Part shown: in pieces, positions 15,976 through 26,127 of the stretch
Position numbering within the stretch: position 1 is the first letter of the stretch
Layout: the number at the start of each line of letters is the position of its first letter
Assembly (NCBI RefSeq): GCF_000424625.1
Contig: NZ_AUKG01000001.1
Span: 310,001 to 374,000 of the forward strand
DNA: 64,000 bases
Direction: 5' to 3'
Source of the DNA: Conexibacter woesei Iso977N
GTDB lineage: Bacteria > Actinomycetota > Thermoleophilia > Solirubrobacterales > Solirubrobacteraceae
The notes under the pieces: model-generated
What the model saw: only the letters and a program-made list of their open reading frames with translations
What the model was told of the DNA's origin: nothing
Databases searched by the model: none
Translations under genes and position numbers: made by a program

Positions 15976-17418
15976 TCAGCGCCGAGGCGACACCGGGACC
16001 GTGATGGTCCGCGGACGCGTGGTCCCGGCGCCGTCGGAGAGCTGAGCCCGGAGCCAGACCTTAGTCGTCTTGCCAGCGATCCTGCGACGGAGCGCCTTCT
16101 TGACGGGAAGCGCAACGCTCGCTGACCGATCGGAGCTCGCGCGTCCGAGCAGCGCGCCGCGCGGGCCTCCCAGCCGGGCTGTCACGTGTGCGGCCTGGCA
16201 GTCGCTGAGCCCGCGACAGGAGAGGGCGATCGTCAGGTTCGCTCCCGACCAGCGGGGCCGGCGCTGCAGGATGAGAGCGCAGGACTTCGGGTTCGACACG
16301 TCGGTGGCCGGGCCGTCGGCCGAGGCTCGGACGAGGAGGGCCTTGTCGCAGCGGTTGGCGATCGCCGCGACGTTCTGGCCGTCGAAGGCAAACCGGTCCT
16401 GGCCGTAGGCGCCGACGCCGCGCAGGACCGTGTGGGCCCGCGTGCCGGCGGTGTCGGTGACGAGAACTTCGCCGCCGGTGACCGCGTTCGCTCCGCGCGG
16501 GACGACCAGCGTTGCGACGCGACCGTGCGCCAGGCGCGCGCCGGACAATGTGCTGCCCGCTGGGATCGGCAGCACCCGGGGGACCGGCTGTGCCGCAGTC
16601 GCGACGACGACCGCGACGGCGTTTGGCGAGTTGGGATCGACGTGGCCGAAGAGCGCCAGTGTGCCGTCAGGGTCCAGCGTGAGGCGAACGTCACCGTTGA
16701 CCAGCGCCACCGGGACGCGCAAAAGCTCTCGGCCCGTGGCGTCGGCAACGACCGCGGCGCCTGGGCCGGCGCCGTCGGGAGCGCCCGTCGGCTCAAGCCA
16801 CGCGGTCAGCGACCCGGCGACCACCACGGGCGAGACCGCCGTCGGCGGCAGGGCCCGGCGGGTCTGGCTGGCCACGTCGAGCACCTCCAGCGGACCGCAG
16901 CCCATCCCTTCGGTCGCCACCTGATCGCCGTCGGCGGACGGGTACGGCAGGTCCCGCGGGAACACGCAGGCCGCCGAGACCGCGGCCAACGGGCCGCCCA
17001 GACGGCCCGCCCACGTCCGGCTGAGGTGCTGGCCGGTATCGCCGGATCGGCCACCGCCAAGGTCGAAGACGGTCGTCACCGTCGCCACCAGCGTCGTGGG
17101 AGTCGCAGCGACCGCCGCCAAGACCCCGCGGCCGGTGAAGGAAGCTCCGTCCGTGCGCGCAGGCTCCCCGGACAGCCGCGCCAGCACGGTGCTATGCGCG
17201 CCCGCGGCCGCCTCGATGCGCACCGGGCCGGCTCCCGACTGGCGGGACGGAACGTAGACCAACCGCGATCCGCCCAGAACCGGCCCCTGCGCGGGCGCGT
17301 AGGGCACGGTGCCCACGACAACAGCCCGCGCCGCGGCACTCGTCACCACCGACAGCCCGGCAACGAGCACCAGCATGACCCCGAGCGTACGGCCTCTCAT
17401 GCTGCGTGAAACGCGCAC
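15976..17418 (-). CDS. Secreted hypothetical protein, propeller-like
   Basis: 480 residues from GTG 17418, which has GAGGGG just upstream; ATG 17400 is the alternative. Frame extension upstream lies inside the neighbouring giant gene and is Arg-rich shadow. A signal peptide is followed by AVVVGTVPYAPAQGPVLGGSRLVYVP. Repeating units of about 40-50 residues with V-x-x-G-x-L-hydrophobic pattern (for example GRVATLVVPRGANAVTGGEVLVTDTAGT) suggest a beta-propeller. The C-terminal 100 residues (LTIALSCRGLSDCQAAHVTARL) resemble an Ig-like cap with one disulfide. It begins 44 bases after the giant protein gene and is probably cotranscribed. Confidence 0.65.
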   Translation of the reverse strand: MRVSRSMRGRTLGVMLVLVAGLSVVTSAAARAVVVGTVPYAPAQGPVLGGSRLVYVPSRQSGAGPVRIEAAAGAHSTVLARLSGEPARTDGASFTGRGVLAAVAATPTTLVATVTTVFDLGGGRSGDTGQHLSRTWAGRLGGPLAAVSAACVFPRDLPYPSADGDQVATEGMGCGPLEVLDVASQTRRALPPTAVSPVVVAGSLTAWLEPTGAPDGAGPGAAVVADATGRELLRVPVALVNGDVRLTLDPDGTLALFGHVDPNSPNAVAVVVATAAQPVPRVLPIPAGSTLSGARLAHGRVATLVVPRGANAVTGGEVLVTDTAGTRAHTVLRGVGAYGQDRFAFDGQNVAAIANRCDKALLVRASADGPATDVSNPKSCALILQRRPRWSGANLTIALSCRGLSDCQAAHVTARLGGPRGALLGRASSDRSASVALPVKKALRRRIAGKTTKVWLRAQLSDGAGTTRPRTITVPVSPRR

Positions 17419-17462
17419 CGACCCCTCGTGTTGCGATCGACGCACGACAGAACCTCGGCCGG

Positions 17463-20400
17463 TCAGCATCCTGATGCCAGCGCGAGGGGGCTCTTGCCGT
17501 TGTCGGTGGCCCATTGGCGCACGCGGCAGAAAGCCGAGCGCGACTGCGGATTGTTCCAGGCCGGCGACGTGTTCGGGCCGACGCCATACGGTCGTTGCCC
17601 GTTTGGCTCCAGCAGCCGCGAACTGCCGAGCACACCGGTGTCGAAAGCCAGGCCGTCCCTTGTCTGCGCGCCGGCCGTCACAGCCGCCAGCGTGGGATAC
17701 GCCTCGTTGAGTTGCCAGAGCGTGAACATGCGGGCGCCGTTCTGCGCCGCCCGGTTCAGCGCGCTGGCCAGGAACGTCGCGCGCTGCGACTCGCTCCACG
17801 CCACCGGGCTGTGGCCAGCCCTAGCCACCCTCGACCCGTAGGGCACGTTCCAGTAGCCGAATTCTGTGATGTAGAGACCGGGCTTGTTCCCGGTCGGCGT
17901 TCGGAGCTGGCCGTTGTGGTACAGGTCGCTCAGGACGTCCTGGAAATGCCCGATGTCGTAGATGCCGGTGCCCTTGCTGTTCGTGCGTGGGCTGGAGCGA
18001 TGCTGGTAGGCGTGCCACGCGACGCCGTGAGCCACGAGGTGCGGTGAGGTGTCCACGACGTCCCTGAGGAAGCCGAGGGTCGTCTGCGACGTCCGATGAG
18101 CGTGGTCGCCGTTCCTGCAGCTGACGGGCTTGACGGGACGGGTGATCTCGGACAGCTCGCCCAGGTACACGATGGCACCCTGGTTGGCCGTCTTGGCGGC
18201 GCTGTAGCCGGCCGAGTACAGATTGCGGTAGAGCGTGCTGGTGTCTTTTTGGACCCTGTCGCACGTTCCGGCTGTCAGGAACGTAGCCAGGTTCGGCTCG
18301 TTCCAAAGGGAGAACCGATGGACGCCGAGCGGGTAGAACTCCGTGACGACAGCGCTGACCAGGCTGGCGAACTGCGCCGGGTCAGGATTGACGTTATGCC
18401 TCGTCGGATAGTCGTAGTCGGCGCTTTCGATCGTCATGTACGGCGTCAGCCTGGCCCGCTGGGCGCAGAACACGGCGTTGCGCAGGCCCTGGCGGTAGAC
18501 GTCCCTGTCTGGGGCATCCATGTAGCGCGACCAGTAGACGTTGATGCGGATGTAGGTCGCACCGCCTTGGCGCATGCGGTCGAGCGCCAGTTGGGGCGAC
18601 GCCGGGTCCGTGGCCGCTGCCAGCTGCGGCATGGCGCAGCGCACCGCAGGATCAGGCTCGTTCTCATCCTGCCTTTGCAGCGTTCCTGAGGTCAGGTCGT
18701 CGTCCGACCAGGCGATGGAGAGACCAGCGCTGCCGCTGACCGCCTGCGCCGATGGCGCGACCAGGCTGTGGGACCCGGTGTCGCCGTCAGGGTCCTCGGG
18801 CGTGTCCGTGTCTGGGGTCCAGGTGGTGTCGCTGACCGGGTAGGGCGCGGTGCCGAGGTGCACCGTGACCTGCGTGCCGGAGCGGCCGACGGCGTCGGCG
18901 CGCTCGTCCCCGTCGATGTCGCCGGTGGCGAACCCGTTCGCCACCGGCAGCACCGTCGTTTTCGCGGACGCGCCGAAGGCGGTGCCGCTGGAGGGCAGGT
19001 AGCTGACGGTGCCCGACGAGTCGCGGACGAGCAGATCGGCGGTGTCGTCGCCGTCGGCGTCGTCGATGACGAGATCGCCGGAGGGCGCGGCGCCCCAGTC
19101 CTGCATCGTGCTGAACGTGTTGGCGTCTGATGCGCGGACCTCGACCCGGCCGGCCCGGACCAGCACGAGGTCGGCGAGACCGTCGCCCGTGACGTCGCCG
19201 AGTTGCGGCTGGCTGCCGGAAGGCAGGGAGGCCCAGGTGGCCAACTCGTCGAACACTCCGCCGTCGGCGTAAGCCGACTTGACCGTGCCGTCGCTCTGCA
19301 CCAGCAGGAGGTCGTCGGTCCCCGAGCCATCGACGTCAGCCGTCTCGAGCCTACCGGCGGGCGCGCCAGCTAGCCACACGGCGGGCGTCCCGAACGAGTC
19401 GCCGCTGGAGAGCGCGACGCGGACGTCAGCATCACCGGAGTTGCGCGCCACGAGGTCTTGGTCGCCGTCGCCGTCGACGTCTGCCAGCGCGACGTCAGAC
19501 GCGTCGACCCCGCTCCATGTCGACCATACCGCCCCCGTTTCGAAGCCGGCCGCGCCGTCGGACGCGAACACCTTGATCACGCCATCCGTGGAGACCGTCA
19601 CGAGATCGTCCGTGCCACTGCCGTCGACGTCACCGACGAGAGCTACATCCGTAGCCCCGATGGTCGTGGTGATACGAGAGACCGTCACGGTCCAACTCGC
19701 AGAAACCGAGGTGTTGCCCGCAAGATCCTGAGCCACTTCTCTGAAGGTATGTGCCCCGTCCGTCAGCGTCGTCTCGTCGAGATCGACCTCTTGACTGACG
19801 CCTTGCGGGCACGTGCGCGGCGGGCTGTCAGGTGTGGAGCAGGTGGATGCCGCTGCGATTTGAACCGGTCCGCCGTCGATTTCGAGCGCGACGCGGCGAA
19901 TGCCAGAGATGCGTCCGCTAGATCCGGCGAGGTCAGTGGCGCTCAAGGTCACGCTCGTCGTTCCCTCACCGTCAAGGGAGCCATTCGCCAAGTCATGGAG
20001 CGCCCCGCTTGGCGCGCTGTCGGGCCGCGTGGTGTCCCAGTTGGCGTCGGATGCCGCCCAGGCCGGTGACGCGGGCAGAGCCGAGGTCCTTGGGCTGGCG
20101 GTGGCGACATGCTGGTACTTGTCGTAGGTGTAGGTCGTCTGGCCGTCGTCGGTGGGTGTGGCGGTGGCGTTGCCGGCGGGGTCGGTGACGATGGTGGTGC
20201 GCGTGGTGGTGTTGTAGGTGTAGGTGGTGGTGGGGTTCTTGGTGGTGTCGGTCGGGTGGGCGGCGTCGAGGAGGCGGACGACCTTGGTCACGCGGGGGTT
20301 GCCGATCGCCGGGGTCTCCCAGGTGATGAGGGTCTGGCGCCCGGAGGGGTCGGTGATCCTGGTGAGCAGGTTGTTGGTGTAGGCGTACTGGGTGGTACCG

Positions 20401-22556
20401 CCGCCGGTGCCGGGTGCGGTGGCGGAGTTCAGGACGGTGCCGTCGCTGCCGCCGTAGTTGTAGGTCCAGGTGTGACTGCCGTCGCCGGTGCTGGCGGCCA
20501 TGCCGTTTGAGTTGTTGGGCTGGGTGATCGCGCGGCTGGCGTTGGCGGTGATCGTCGTGCTGCCGCTGGTCTGCACGGTGTTGACGACGTTTCCGTGGCT
20601 GTCGACGACGGCGCGCTGCTGGCCGGTGTCGTAGAACAGGTAGCTGGTGTTGGTGGTGGTGTCTGTCAGCCGGTAGGGCAGGTTGGAGAAGCCGCTGGAT
20701 GAGCAGCCGGTCCACGACGTCTTGCACAGGGTCAGGTTCGGCGCCCCGGCGGGCGAGTTGTAGGAGTTGCCGGCGCCGGGGGTGAAGCGGAAGGACGACC
20801 CGCCGGGTGAGACCCAGTTGACCGAGCCGTCGTCTTCGGGCCAGAGGCTGGAGATCGTCGCGCCGTCATACCAACCGCGGCCGTAGTGGCCCCAGCCGGA
20901 GGCCATCGCCGAGCGCCAGGAGCGCGTGACGCGCACGTCGTCAGCCCCCGACGCCGAAAGTGAGGCGTCGCGCTCGGTGTAGGTCAGGCCGCCGTTTGAG
21001 ACGTTGACCGCCAGCTGGCTGTGGTCCGACAGCGCCTGGCTGTCGTTGGTGTAGGGGCCGTCGAGACCGCGCGGGTCCTCCCAGTCGATGTCGACCGCCG
21101 GCCACTGGGCCTGGTTGCCCTCGGTCGAGACGAAGGAGTAGACCTGCTGGGGTGCGCCGGCATCGGCGGCCAGCTGGATGCCGTTGTCGATGCTGTCGCC
21201 CCAGGCCCAGCTCTGGATCGCTTCGGTCGGGACGTCGAAGTAGTACCAGTAGCCCTGGTGGCCGACCGACGTGGCGATCCCCGGGGTGCCGGTGGTGTCG
21301 CCGCCCGGCGTGGTCCAGCTCGTGCTTCCGTCGCGGGTGTTCCACGTCGCCGCGCCGGTCCACCCCGCGCCCATCGCGCGGACGCGCAGGTTGGAGCTCG
21401 ACTGCGCCGCCGTGCCCGGATCGAACAGCGACAGCGTCGCGTCGTAGATGACCGCGTCCTGCGGGATCGCCGAGCGCACGTTGAAGTACAAGTTGCTGCG
21501 GTAGTTGTGCGACGCGTCATGGCCGACCCTCAGCGTCGGATCGGCGCACAGGCTCGTGGCCGCCGACGACCCGTCAGCCAGCGTGCAGTCCAGCTGCGCG
21601 CCATGGAAACGCAGACCGGAATCCGACCAGTACACGTCGGGATCGACGGTGACCGGGAAGGTGCGGTCCGGGTTGGTCAGCCAGTCGTGGTCGACGGCGA
21701 GCGTCAGCGTCCAGCCGTCGCCATCCGCCGCCGCGGCGATGTGCAGCGTCGTTGCATGCGAGACCGCCGCGGGCTGCGCGCTGTCCCACACGACGGGCGC
21801 CCCGAGGCGGAACGCGACCGCGCCATCTCCGTTGCGGAAGGTGATCGAACCGTCGGCCTCGTCGGTCGGCGACAGCCCGGCACCGGCCCTGATCCTGTAG
21901 GTGAACACCGAGCGCGCCGAGGCGTCAGCCAGCGTCAGCTGCTCACGAAGGCCGCCATTGATCGCCTGATACTCGGCATCGACCCCGTCGGCCACGCCGT
22001 CATACGTCGCATGATCGCCATCGACCGACGCCGTGGCGTCGGCGCCCTGCATCTGGATCGACAGCGAATCGCCGTCGTGGCTGAACCTGAACGGGTCGTC
22101 GAGGCTGCTCGGGATCTGCGCATCGCCATCGTTGGCACGCCGGTGCACGTAGCCGGAGTCACCGGAGACCAACGAGTTGTCGATCTCATGCCAGTCGCCG
22201 CCGTCCTGGTAGTGGACGGGCTCCGGATAGACGCGCGTCGTCAAGCTCCCGTCATCGCGCCGGAACGTCTTGGACTGCTCGGTGCGCAACCCGACGACCT
22301 CATCGTCGCCGGCCGGAGCCTGCTCCTGGGTTGGCGCGGCGACCGTCGGCGTATCCGCAGCCGACGACGAGTCGGCGTTCGTGGTCGACCCTGCGACCAA
22401 CGCCACCAACAACGCTCCTGCCGCGGCCCACAGAGAGACGAGCACCACCCAGCGCAACGAACGAACGCCCACGAAAAACCCCACCAGAATCGAGAAATGG
22501 ACCGACGCCGCGCAGGAGGAGAGCAAGCCGCGCAGCCGCTCAGCACCCAACATCAA
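17463..22556 (-). CDS. 1697-residue surface protein: DNRLRE/RHS-like modules, FG-GAP repeats and C-terminal GH-like barrel
   Basis: An N-terminal membrane helix (about 33-58) leads into a secreted chain. About 300-500: DNRLRE-type region. About 510-830: RHS/YD-type beta modules (YTYDKYQH, YAYTNNLLTRITDPSGRQ). About 850-960: Ig-like unit with a Cys pair. About 965-1240: six FG-GAP/VCBS Ca-binding repeats (GDVDGSGTDDL, ADVDGDGDQDL, GDVTGDGLADL and others). The last 370 residues form a glycoside-hydrolase clan-A-like barrel, with Glu1420 in LWNEPN as probable acid/base and Glu1565 in ITEFGYW as probable nucleophile. RHS proteins usually end in a toxin; here an enzyme-like barrel takes that place. 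No immunity gene is obvious. Confidence 0.75.
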   Translation of the reverse strand: MMLGAERLRGLLSSCAASVHFSILVGFFVGVRSLRWVVLVSLWAAAGALLVALVAGSTTNADSSSAADTPTVAAPTQEQAPAGDDEVVGLRTEQSKTFRRDDGSLTTRVYPEPVHYQDGGDWHEIDNSLVSGDSGYVHRRANDGDAQIPSSLDDPFRFSHDGDSLSIQMQGADATASVDGDHATYDGVADGVDAEYQAINGGLREQLTLADASARSVFTYRIRAGAGLSPTDEADGSITFRNGDGAVAFRLGAPVVWDSAQPAAVSHATTLHIAAAADGDGWTLTLAVDHDWLTNPDRTFPVTVDPDVYWSDSGLRFHGAQLDCTLADGSSAATSLCADPTLRVGHDASHNYRSNLYFNVRSAIPQDAVIYDATLSLFDPGTAAQSSSNLRVRAMGAGWTGAATWNTRDGSTSWTTPGGDTTGTPGIATSVGHQGYWYYFDVPTEAIQSWAWGDSIDNGIQLAADAGAPQQVYSFVSTEGNQAQWPAVDIDWEDPRGLDGPYTNDSQALSDHSQLAVNVSNGGLTYTERDASLSASGADDVRVTRSWRSAMASGWGHYGRGWYDGATISSLWPEDDGSVNWVSPGGSSFRFTPGAGNSYNSPAGAPNLTLCKTSWTGCSSSGFSNLPYRLTDTTTNTSYLFYDTGQQRAVVDSHGNVVNTVQTSGSTTITANASRAITQPNNSNGMAASTGDGSHTWTYNYGGSDGTVLNSATAPGTGGGTTQYAYTNNLLTRITDPSGRQTLITWETPAIGNPRVTKVVRLLDAAHPTDTTKNPTTTYTYNTTTRTTIVTDPAGNATATPTDDGQTTYTYDKYQHVATASPRTSALPASPAWAASDANWDTTRPDSAPSGALHDLANGSLDGEGTTSVTLSATDLAGSSGRISGIRRVALEIDGGPVQIAAASTCSTPDSPPRTCPQGVSQEVDLDETTLTDGAHTFREVAQDLAGNTSVSASWTVTVSRITTTIGATDVALVGDVDGSGTDDLVTVSTDGVIKVFASDGAAGFETGAVWSTWSGVDASDVALADVDGDGDQDLVARNSGDADVRVALSSGDSFGTPAVWLAGAPAGRLETADVDGSGTDDLLLVQSDGTVKSAYADGGVFDELATWASLPSGSQPQLGDVTGDGLADLVLVRAGRVEVRASDANTFSTMQDWGAAPSGDLVIDDADGDDTADLLVRDSSGTVSYLPSSGTAFGASAKTTVLPVANGFATGDIDGDERADAVGRSGTQVTVHLGTAPYPVSDTTWTPDTDTPEDPDGDTGSHSLVAPSAQAVSGSAGLSIAWSDDDLTSGTLQRQDENEPDPAVRCAMPQLAAATDPASPQLALDRMRQGGATYIRINVYWSRYMDAPDRDVYRQGLRNAVFCAQRARLTPYMTIESADYDYPTRHNVNPDPAQFASLVSAVVTEFYPLGVHRFSLWNEPNLATFLTAGTCDRVQKDTSTLYRNLYSAGYSAAKTANQGAIVYLGELSEITRPVKPVSCRNGDHAHRTSQTTLGFLRDVVDTSPHLVAHGVAWHAYQHRSSPRTNSKGTGIYDIGHFQDVLSDLYHNGQLRTPTGNKPGLYITEFGYWNVPYGSRVARAGHSPVAWSESQRATFLASALNRAAQNGARMFTLWQLNEAYPTLAAVTAGAQTRDGLAFDTGVLGSSRLLEPNGQRPYGVGPNTSPAWNNPQSRSAFCRVRQWATDNGKSPLALASGC

Positions 22557-23030
22557 ACAAACCCATTACGTCAAGCAACGGACCGTTCAATGTCCACCAA
22601 GAGACCGTTGAACAGATGTACGAGGTTTGAGTGCTGCATTCGCGGGTATCAGTGTCGGCTTCCGCCTGGGAAGCCGACTAACCCACAACGGCCTCCTGCG
22701 CCCGCATACCGGCTCTCCGATCACACCGAGACCGACAACGGCGCCGCCGCGCTCGCCCAGCCCGGCGCTGGTCGCCTGGTACCAGCGCAGCCACCACCAC
22801 GCCATCGCGCCGCAGACCGCGAACCCTCGCGTCGACGGCACCTTCACCGCACCACCCACCCGCTACGCCGTCCCAGACTTCGGCCGTGACCCGCTACTCG
22901 TCGCCGACCCCGCCGACGTCGTGTTCGCCACCCCGGAAGGCTGGCTCGTCCACGCAGCGCCATGATCGAACCGACAACATGTAGGCGTCGATTTCAGCGC
23001 TCCTCCGCGGGAACGCCGACCCATGGAGAC
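22557..23030. other. Intergenic stretch upstream of the giant surface-protein gene
   Basis: About 470 bases. Short frames exist on both strands (22627-22965 plus; 22587-22859 minus), but neither has a ribosome binding site or a recognisable family. The segment next to 22557 (ATTACGTCAAGCAACGG) is AT-richer and probably holds the promoter of the giant gene. Confidence 0.35.
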
Positions 23031-23855
23031 TCAGCGATCAGCCATATCCGCAAAGCCCTGCTCGACCAGCGCTCCCGGCCGATAGAGGATCTCCGACAGC
23101 TCCGCGCGCGCGGACTCGAGCAGCGCGGCAGCCGCTGGGTCGACCTCAACCGTGCTGTAACCGACCAGCCGGACCGGTGGAGCAGCGAACCAGCGCTCCG
23201 GCTCGGCATGAGCCAGCAGCGTCGCGTCACCGATCGGCTCGCGGCGCCAGCGGCCAGCCGCCTCACCATCGAACGTCAACCGACCGCCATAGCCGGGCCC
23301 GAGCAGTTGGAGACCGAAGGCGTCGGGCGCGAAGAAGTCTTCGAAGGCCACGGTCGTCGCGGCGTTGCCCCGTGGCCGGTAGCCGGGCCGCACCGGCCAA
23401 TCGCCGGGAAGACCCAGATCGTCATACAGAGCCATCGCCGGTTTCCAGCCGCGACGGACCGAGGCGTATACGAGGTCGTTAGCCGTCGCGCGCAGCAGCT
23501 CGCTGAGCTCCTCGATTTCCCGGTCCCAAGCTTCCTCGACTCCGTGACCGGCGACGATCAGCGCGATGCCGCCTCGCGCGTGAGCCGAGATGGCGCGAAA
23601 GCCGTCGGCGTCGACACAGGCCGAGGCGACCGAACCACCGCGGGCCGTCTCACGCACCATGGCCGCCACGATCTCGCTGCCCAGATCGGCAGGGACGACC
23701 CACCCCGTCCCGGTCGCGCTCACCGCCGTCGGCGCCGCCGCTTGTGCTCTGGCACGTGACCACCGTTCGCCGGCTCGCAAAGCCTCCGTGAAGGCGGTCC
23801 CGTCGGCGTCCCCCGAGAACCGGCTTCTCGAGCGGTCCGAAATTGGCTTTCCCAA
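23031..23855 (-). CDS. Hypothetical protein
   Basis: 274 residues with even alpha/beta composition and no signal peptide or membrane helix. Segments such as GRLTFDGEAAGRWRREPIGDATLLAHAEPERWFAAPPVRLVGYSTVEVDPAAAALLESARAEL read as genuine folded protein. The C-terminal 100 residues have a strand-rich core and a final helix. No family was recognised. It diverges from the coiled-coil protein gene; the 400 bases between them are lower in GC than usual here. A role together with that neighbour is possible but unproven. Confidence 0.6.
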   Translation of the reverse strand: MGKPISDRSRSRFSGDADGTAFTEALRAGERWSRARAQAAAPTAVSATGTGWVVPADLGSEIVAAMVRETARGGSVASACVDADGFRAISAHARGGIALIVAGHGVEEAWDREIEELSELLRATANDLVYASVRRGWKPAMALYDDLGLPGDWPVRPGYRPRGNAATTVAFEDFFAPDAFGLQLLGPGYGGRLTFDGEAAGRWRREPIGDATLLAHAEPERWFAAPPVRLVGYSTVEVDPAAAALLESARAELSEILYRPGALVEQGFADMADR

Positions 23856-24256
23856 TTCGGTGCTTGCCCGAGCATCCAGCGCACGCTCAAAGCTCAGCTA
23901 CGAGAGAACGCTACAGCCTGTTTCAGCGCTCTGCGCTAGCGTCAGCGCCCCATGCGCCAGCGCAACTCTCCAGCCCGACCGACATGCTTGGCGAACGCCG
24001 CGTCGACCGCGCCCTCACCCGCGCAACGTAACGCTCAGGACGGCTCAGTCAATACACCGCGCCAGGTTCTCACTGACGGCCGGCGCCGGGACGGTCTGCG
24101 TGCGTCGTGTCAGCCCGCTACGCCCGTGCTCCGAGCCATCTCCTCGACAGCAGCCGGTCCGCCGCGCGGCGAACGCGTGCCGTGCGGCCGCAACCGACGC
24201 CACCCTCCAGGGCAGTACAGGATGGGCTGCTCGAGCACGCGGGTGGTAGGTCAGTA

Positions 24257-25873
24257 GTGCGCGCCTATACCAACGACCTGAGCTTTGCGCCCGGCACGGT
24301 GGCCGAAGATGTCAGCCAGGTCGTGGCCGCCTGGCGCGGCAGGCACTCAGGGCTTCCGGCCGACTGCGGGCGGGTCTGGACGCCGGGCACCGATGCCTAC
24401 GAACTGGCCGACGGCAAGTCCACGGTAGAGATCAACGTGCTGGAGGCCGCCGAGGGGCGGCTCTGGCAGTTCGAGCTGCGCCACCCACACGCCGAGGACC
24501 CGGCAACAGAGGTGGTGGCGCGTGTAACCGTCGGCGACGTGGCAGAGCGTGTCAGCGCCTCGGTGCTGCTGCATACCGAACTGCGCCGCCATCAGATCAC
24601 CGACGAGCGCCAGCCCATTCACGCACCGCGCGTGGTGGCTGACCTGCTGCGCCGCTTCGAGGTGCTCGACGCCGGCCAGCGGCTGACGCCGGGCCCGGCC
24701 GTTCTGGCCTCAGGCGAGGTCGACAGCTTCATCGACGAATTGCTGCTCTCGCCGGACCGCACCCGCCCTGTGCTCTTGGCCTCCGACAACCCGCTCACCC
24801 TGGCGCCGGCCGTCGATCCGGTCCGTCTGGCCAAGGAGACCGCTGGACTGGCCCACACTTTCTTCACGCTCTACGGATTGCCGGGCGCGGCCCTACACCG
24901 ACGGCTGGGCGGTCTGGGCTGTCCACCTGGAGCGGTGCGGCTTTGGTGGCCGGGCATGACGCTCGACGACGACCCGCTGCGCCACCCACTGTGGTCGCTT
25001 GAGCGCCTGCGGGCTTGGCGCGGGCGCCGACAGCCCATCACGGTGATCGCCGAGCGTATCGGGGCCGCGGCGGCGGTAGTGGCCGCACCTGCCGACCACA
25101 GCCGCATCCGCCGTAAGGCAAAAATCGCCTCGTTGACGCGCACCGGCGACGGCACCACCGACGAGTGGCTGGCCGACTACGACCGTACGCTCAAGACCCT
25201 CGACGAGACGCGCGACGACCTGCAAGAGATGCGCGAGCAGCGTGACGTCGCACGCGCCGAGCTTGAGGACGCACAGGAGCAGATCGACGCGCTACGGCGC
25301 CAGATCGAAGAGGAGCGCCGCAACACGGGGCTGGCGCTGGCCCAAGCTGTCCGACCGGCCGACGCGCCTCAGGCCGAGCCGGGCTCAGACGCCGACGACG
25401 ACCGTGAGTTGGCCGTACCCGGCGACGTCGCCGAGGCGCTGGCCATCGCCGAGGAGCGCTGCCCGCACCTAGTGGTCACTCGTCGCGCTCGCGAATCGGC
25501 AGCCGACAGCCCCTTCGAGCAGCCAGCTGAGATCCTCGATGTGCTGCTGCGCCTAGAGCGGTTAGCTGCGCTGTGGGCGCGCGAGGGCGGCATCGGCAAG
25601 TCGATCGCCGATAAGGCGCGCGAGCTAGGACTCGCCTGGCGAGGCGACGTGAGCATGAGCACGCGCCCAGGTGGCAGCCGCGCCGACCAGTACGAGTTCT
25701 CCCACGACGGCCAGACCTGGACGATGGGCCCACACGTGGCACTGGGCTCGGGCTCGGGCGCGGGAAAGGTCGCACGGATCTACTTTTCCTTCGATGATCA
25801 ATCGGCGGACAAGACCGAGTGGCGCTTTGTGCTCGGGCAGGTCGGTCGCAAGCTCGAGGACTCGACCACGTAG
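24257..25873 (+). CDS. Long coiled-coil protein with C-terminal RIYF domain, possible defence protein
   Basis: 538 residues from GTG 24257 (VRAYTNDLSFAPGTVAEDV); earlier in-frame codons are Arg-rich and unlike coding sequence. Residues 1-280: mixed alpha/beta, beginning as a self-contained domain. About 305-375: heptad-rich coiled coil (TLDETRDDLQEMREQRDVARAELEDAQEQIDALRRQIEEERR). About 400-450: acidic linker and helices. About 460-538: strand-rich domain QYEFSHDGQTWTMGPHVALG...ARIYFSFDD...WRFVLGQVGRKLEDS. That last part resembles domains ending RIYF...IGxxGRHL that I associate with defence-island coiled-coil proteins; this is memory-based and needs a profile search. It stands alone, with no operon partner on its strand. 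Confidence 0.65.
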   Translation: MRAYTNDLSFAPGTVAEDVSQVVAAWRGRHSGLPADCGRVWTPGTDAYELADGKSTVEINVLEAAEGRLWQFELRHPHAEDPATEVVARVTVGDVAERVSASVLLHTELRRHQITDERQPIHAPRVVADLLRRFEVLDAGQRLTPGPAVLASGEVDSFIDELLLSPDRTRPVLLASDNPLTLAPAVDPVRLAKETAGLAHTFFTLYGLPGAALHRRLGGLGCPPGAVRLWWPGMTLDDDPLRHPLWSLERLRAWRGRRQPITVIAERIGAAAAVVAAPADHSRIRRKAKIASLTRTGDGTTDEWLADYDRTLKTLDETRDDLQEMREQRDVARAELEDAQEQIDALRRQIEEERRNTGLALAQAVRPADAPQAEPGSDADDDRELAVPGDVAEALAIAEERCPHLVVTRRARESAADSPFEQPAEILDVLLRLERLAALWAREGGIGKSIADKARELGLAWRGDVSMSTRPGGSRADQYEFSHDGQTWTMGPHVALGSGSGAGKVARIYFSFDDQSADKTEWRFVLGQVGRKLEDSTT

Positions 25874-26127
25874 CTCACGACCCCGCACAGTGCCGCATCA
25901 CGGACAGGTCTTCGTCGTCCCGCGGCATGAGCGCCAGACGCCGACTCATCAGATGTAGACCCCGCCGTCAAGTTGTCCTCATTGATCCCGGGACAGCCAT
26001 CGGTGTGCTCGGACGCTCCGTGTGCGGCCGGTGAAGAACGATCGCAAGCCACGCCCGATAACGCCCAGCTACGGAAACCACCCCGCGCGTCAAAGTCCGT
26101 CGGCTGAGGGCCAGGACCGCGTGCGCT

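Noticed and set aside
22627-22965. 112-codon plus-strand frame next to the giant surface-protein gene, considered as an immunity gene
   Set aside because: No ribosome binding site, low-complexity Pro/Thr/Arg composition and no recognisable domain.
24107-24256. Upstream ATG start for the coiled-coil protein
   Set aside because: The added 50 residues are Arg/Ala/Ser-rich and unlike the rest; GTG 24257 gives a natural N-terminus, though no strong ribosome binding site marks either.
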